From CAVVEQ01 sp963806635 (lineage in GTDB: Bacteria; Chloroflexota; Anaerolineae; Anaerolineales; Anaerolineaceae), in the NCBI GenBank assembly GCA_963806635.1, contig CAWDZA010000015.1:620001-684000 (forward strand): 64,000 nucleotides of DNA. Direction: 5' to 3'. The notes below the pieces were generated by a model. That model was not told where the DNA came from, did not search any database, and saw only the letters and a program-made list of their open reading frames with translations. Position numbers and translations under genes: made by a program. Positions 62,094-64,000 of the stretch are shown in pieces (the first letter of the stretch is position 1; each line of letters starts with the position of its first letter).

Positions 62094-62121
62094 GATTAGA
62101 TCCTTTACGTTATTATTCCGA

Positions 62122-62203
62122 TGGGGAAGGAGGGACTTGAACCCTCACGCCTTGCGGCACATGATCCTAAGTCATGCCTGTCTGCCAATTCCAGCACTTC
62201 CCC
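62122..62203 (-). tRNA. tRNA-Leu (anticodon TAG)
   Basis: The acceptor GGGGAAG/CTTCCCC pairs perfectly. The anticodon stem CATGA/TCATG with loop CTTAGGA gives TAG. A long variable arm (class II tRNA), T loop TTCAAGT and discriminator A fit Leu. CCA is not encoded. Confidence 0.96.
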
Positions 62204-62214
62204 AAAGACATTGC

Positions 62215-62243
62215 ATTATAAACAGAACCAAAACGACCGTCAA
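62215..62243 (-). promoter_or_regulatory. Sigma70 promoter of tRNA-Leu (possibly also tig-clpP)
   Basis: On the minus strand TTGACG (62238-62243) and a perfect TATAAT (62215-62220) with 17 bases between, 11 bases before the tRNA. tig starts 28 bases after the tRNA with no terminator between them, so the promoter may drive tig and clpP as well. Confidence 0.88.
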
Positions 62244-62252
62244 TGAGCGTGT

Positions 62253-63035
62253 TCAGGCTGTTCCCCACCCGTAGAAAACCGGGATGTATTCCACCCGGAT
62301 ATGGTTCTCGCGTGAAGATCGATCCAGGGATTTTAAATCACGAAGTTCATCAAGTGATAATCGACCGGCATTATCCTGTTCGATCATCTCCCATTCAGAG
62401 TTGAATTCATCATCCAATTGATTACGCCGGGAAGCCCAGGGGATCAAACCTGTTTCAATGGAACGGAAGCCAGCATCCTGGAGCAGGGAAGTGATCCTTC
62501 TTCCCAGGAATGGGTCCGCTCCCTGCGAGATCAAGCTGTCAATTTGCATTTCTTTTAGTCGAGATAATTCCGTGGGGTAATCGATACAGCCGCCATAATC
62601 GGGTTCGGAAAATATAAAGAAAATCCCATGATCGGCTAGAACTCTTTTTATTTCCAGAAGTGCGAATTTAGGTTCTTTTATCCATAAGAGGAAATAGTGG
62701 CAAAACACATGCTCGAAAGTTCCTGAGCAAAACGGAAGGTTCAGAGCATCACCGGCGAGGAGACTCGCTGATTTTATTTTGTTATTGAAGAACTTCAGCC
62801 GGTCAAACAACAGATCAACGCCTACAACCACACCACCTGGAATTGGATCCAACTCAGAAAGAACCGCGCCTGTTCCGCATCCTATTTCTAAAACCTTTGA
62901 AAAGGGGGAGACAGGGTATTTTGTTTGGCAATATTTTCGAATTTCGCGGGACCATCGGCACTGGACGCGAAATCTGCGATCCCAATCCGCAACGGTTAGC
63001 TGGGGATTCACCTTGCTTTCCAGATCGTCTCCCAA
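62253..63035 (-). CDS. Class I SAM-dependent methyltransferase
   Basis: A 260-residue methyltransferase with SAM motif I VLEIGCGTGAVLSEL near residue 48, acidic motif II VVGVDLLFDRL and the LPFCSGTFEHVFC motif-IV region. The likely start is TTG at 63035, inside the end of the preceding radical-SAM-like gene; a GTG 8 codons later is possible. The coupling to that gene suggests a joint pathway, but the methyl acceptor is unknown. Confidence 0.85.
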   Translation of the reverse strand: MGDDLESKVNPQLTVADWDRRFRVQCRWSREIRKYCQTKYPVSPFSKVLEIGCGTGAVLSELDPIPGGVVVGVDLLFDRLKFFNNKIKSASLLAGDALNLPFCSGTFEHVFCHYFLLWIKEPKFALLEIKRVLADHGIFFIFSEPDYGGCIDYPTELSRLKEMQIDSLISQGADPFLGRRITSLLQDAGFRSIETGLIPWASRRNQLDDEFNSEWEMIEQDNAGRLSLDELRDLKSLDRSSRENHIRVEYIPVFYGWGTA

Positions 63036-64000
63036 CTGTCGGAAAGAAAATTCCCTAATTTGCGGGTACCGTCCTGGTCAAGAAGCACGTCCCCATCTGG
63101 TTCGATATATAGCCAGGCTTTACCTGCTCCACTGATATATTCTTGCGATTCGGCGAGTTCCAATGCGAGTGGGTGACTGGTGGAATAGGGTACCGGTAGA
63201 TCCCACACAAGCTTGATCCCTTTTTGCTGCACATATTGCTGAGCAGAACTCAATACGCCAGACAGGTCATCGGATTCCATACTTAAGGAGATCGATGGCA
63301 CGTTCGATTTAGCCAGCTGATCGATGTTTCGGCGGATATCCCCGGCATTTTTCTTTGTGACCGTTAAATGCGCGGTGATATATATATCTTCCATCAAGGA
63401 ATCTGTTAAAGCCTCCCAGGATAAGGTATCCTGGTCTTCAAAGAGCAGTATTATATGGTCGAGACCCGCGTTAAGTAATCCGTGCAGATAAGGTGGATCG
63501 GTAAGCCTGCTGCCATCGGTAATTAGGCCACACACCAGCTCCAACTTTTCAGTATAGGCAATCAACTCCACCAGGTCCGGGCGAGTAGTGGCTTCGCCTC
63601 CCGTGAAGATAACATGAGGTATTCCAGCATCGGCTGTTTTATCCAGGATTATTTTCCACTCGTCGGTGGTCAACTCCCGGTCAACCCGTTTTGCGATTTG
63701 ATTTGCTGGTTTCCCGGAAGAGCAGCGGTAAGTCAACGCGCAATCCAATCGATAGGGGGCAGAAATTTCGGTGGAATAAGGATCTAACCGGTTAAGATCA
63801 ATAAACAATTCAGGAGCCAGGTCAGGTGTGGTAAGGAGAGTCGTAATCTGTTCAGAGATATTCTTAAAGTCCTCGGTGGCTTGCTCTGCTTTGATCTTAT
63901 AACGGCTTTGCATCAACCTGCCGACTTCGTATGGTGATTTATTTTGAATGAAGTAATAGGAGTATTCCGCAGCGGTATTGTTTAAATGTAAAACAGTGGC
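63008..64000 (-). CDS. PqqD-like plus radical-SAM-like fusion protein (partial, 5' end beyond window)
   Basis: The frame stays open to the window edge. The edge-proximal part reads like the end of a PqqD peptide-chaperone domain (LHLNNTAAEYSYYFIQ). A linker is followed by a radical-SAM-like barrel with LTYRC, FTGGEATTRPDL and a C-terminal segment typical of SPASM-type proteins (WLYIEPDGDVLLDQDG). The CX3CX2C cluster motif is not intact: after LTYRC come S-S-G-K-P-A, so the second and third cysteines are missing. PqqD-radical-SAM fusions usually modify peptides; this one may be inactive or divergent. No precursor peptide is visible in the window. Confidence 0.75.
   Translation of the reverse strand, partial: ATVLHLNNTAAEYSYYFIQNKSPYEVGRLMQSRYKIKAEQATEDFKNISEQITTLLTTPDLAPELFIDLNRLDPYSTEISAPYRLDCALTYRCSSGKPANQIAKRVDRELTTDEWKIILDKTADAGIPHVIFTGGEATTRPDLVELIAYTEKLELVCGLITDGSRLTDPPYLHGLLNAGLDHIILLFEDQDTLSWEALTDSLMEDIYITAHLTVTKKNAGDIRRNIDQLAKSNVPSISLSMESDDLSGVLSSAQQYVQQKGIKLVWDLPVPYSTSHPLALELAESQEYISGAGKAWLYIEPDGDVLLDQDGTRKLGNFLSDSWETIWKAR

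Noticed and set aside
1..64000. CRISPR arrays, insertion sequences, prophage genes or rRNA genes
   Set aside because: No regularly spaced repeats, transposase or integrase motifs, phage structural genes or rRNA sequence were seen.

Overview
The window is about 50% GC and densely coded. It looks like a chromosomal segment of an anaerobic Chloroflexota bacterium, probably class Anaerolineae. That is an inference from gene content: a fermentative hydrogenase locus, rod-shape genes, GAF-rich signalling proteins, and an hcnAB-like oxidoreductase. No 16S gene is present to settle it.

Region 1 (about 1-17430, all minus strand) is one long hydrogenase locus. In transcription order it encodes two DRTGG proteins flanking a CBS/ATPase protein, a PHP-domain protein, a NuoE/HndA-like subunit, a stand-alone ATPase, an HndB-like ferredoxin and a NuoF/HydB-like flavoprotein with a C-terminal ferredoxin. 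A second NuoE-NuoF pair, a HoxU/NuoG-like iron-sulfur protein, the [NiFe] subunits HoxY and HoxH, a maturation protease and hypA-B-F-C-D follow, with a probable hypE start at the window edge. The regulatory and diaphorase genes are those usually seen beside trimeric [FeFe] hydrogenases, but the catalytic module is [NiFe]. The best reading is a bifurcating-type [NiFe] hydrogenase with two diaphorase modules.

Region 2 (17513-18960, plus) holds hisS, frameshifted as given, then tRNA-His with a 48-bp tandem duplication of its 3' part and a terminator.

Region 3 (18962-36561, minus) is a sensory operon. It has two single-domain response regulators, four GAF-rich sensors without a kinase domain (two broken by frameshifts), one 1691-residue hybrid histidine kinase, a threonine-synthase-like enzyme fused to a receiver domain, and an EamA transporter. 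Several genes overlap by ATGA.

Region 4 (36644-44207) holds tRNA-Gly (minus), then mreB-mreC-mreD-mrdA-rodA, gltX and tRNA-Gln on the plus strand.

Region 5 (44218-54928, minus) holds an FAD reductase, a frameshifted MFS transporter, a small acidic Cys protein, a VKOR-family protein, a frameshifted moeA, a RelA/SpoT homologue, a HAD phosphatase and a two-gene hcn/opine-oxidase-like dehydrogenase whose first gene is frameshifted.

Region 6 (55061-64000) holds pfkA on plus, then on minus prfB (with the classical programmed +1 frameshift), ftsY, rlmN, a NagD-like phosphatase, clpP, tig (frameshifted), tRNA-Leu, a methyltransferase and a PqqD/radical-SAM-like gene that runs off the window.

Seven genes carry a single-base frameshift, among them hisS and tig. 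This density points to base-level errors in the sequence rather than true decay. All four tRNA genes have sigma70-type promoters with an exact 17-bp spacer.
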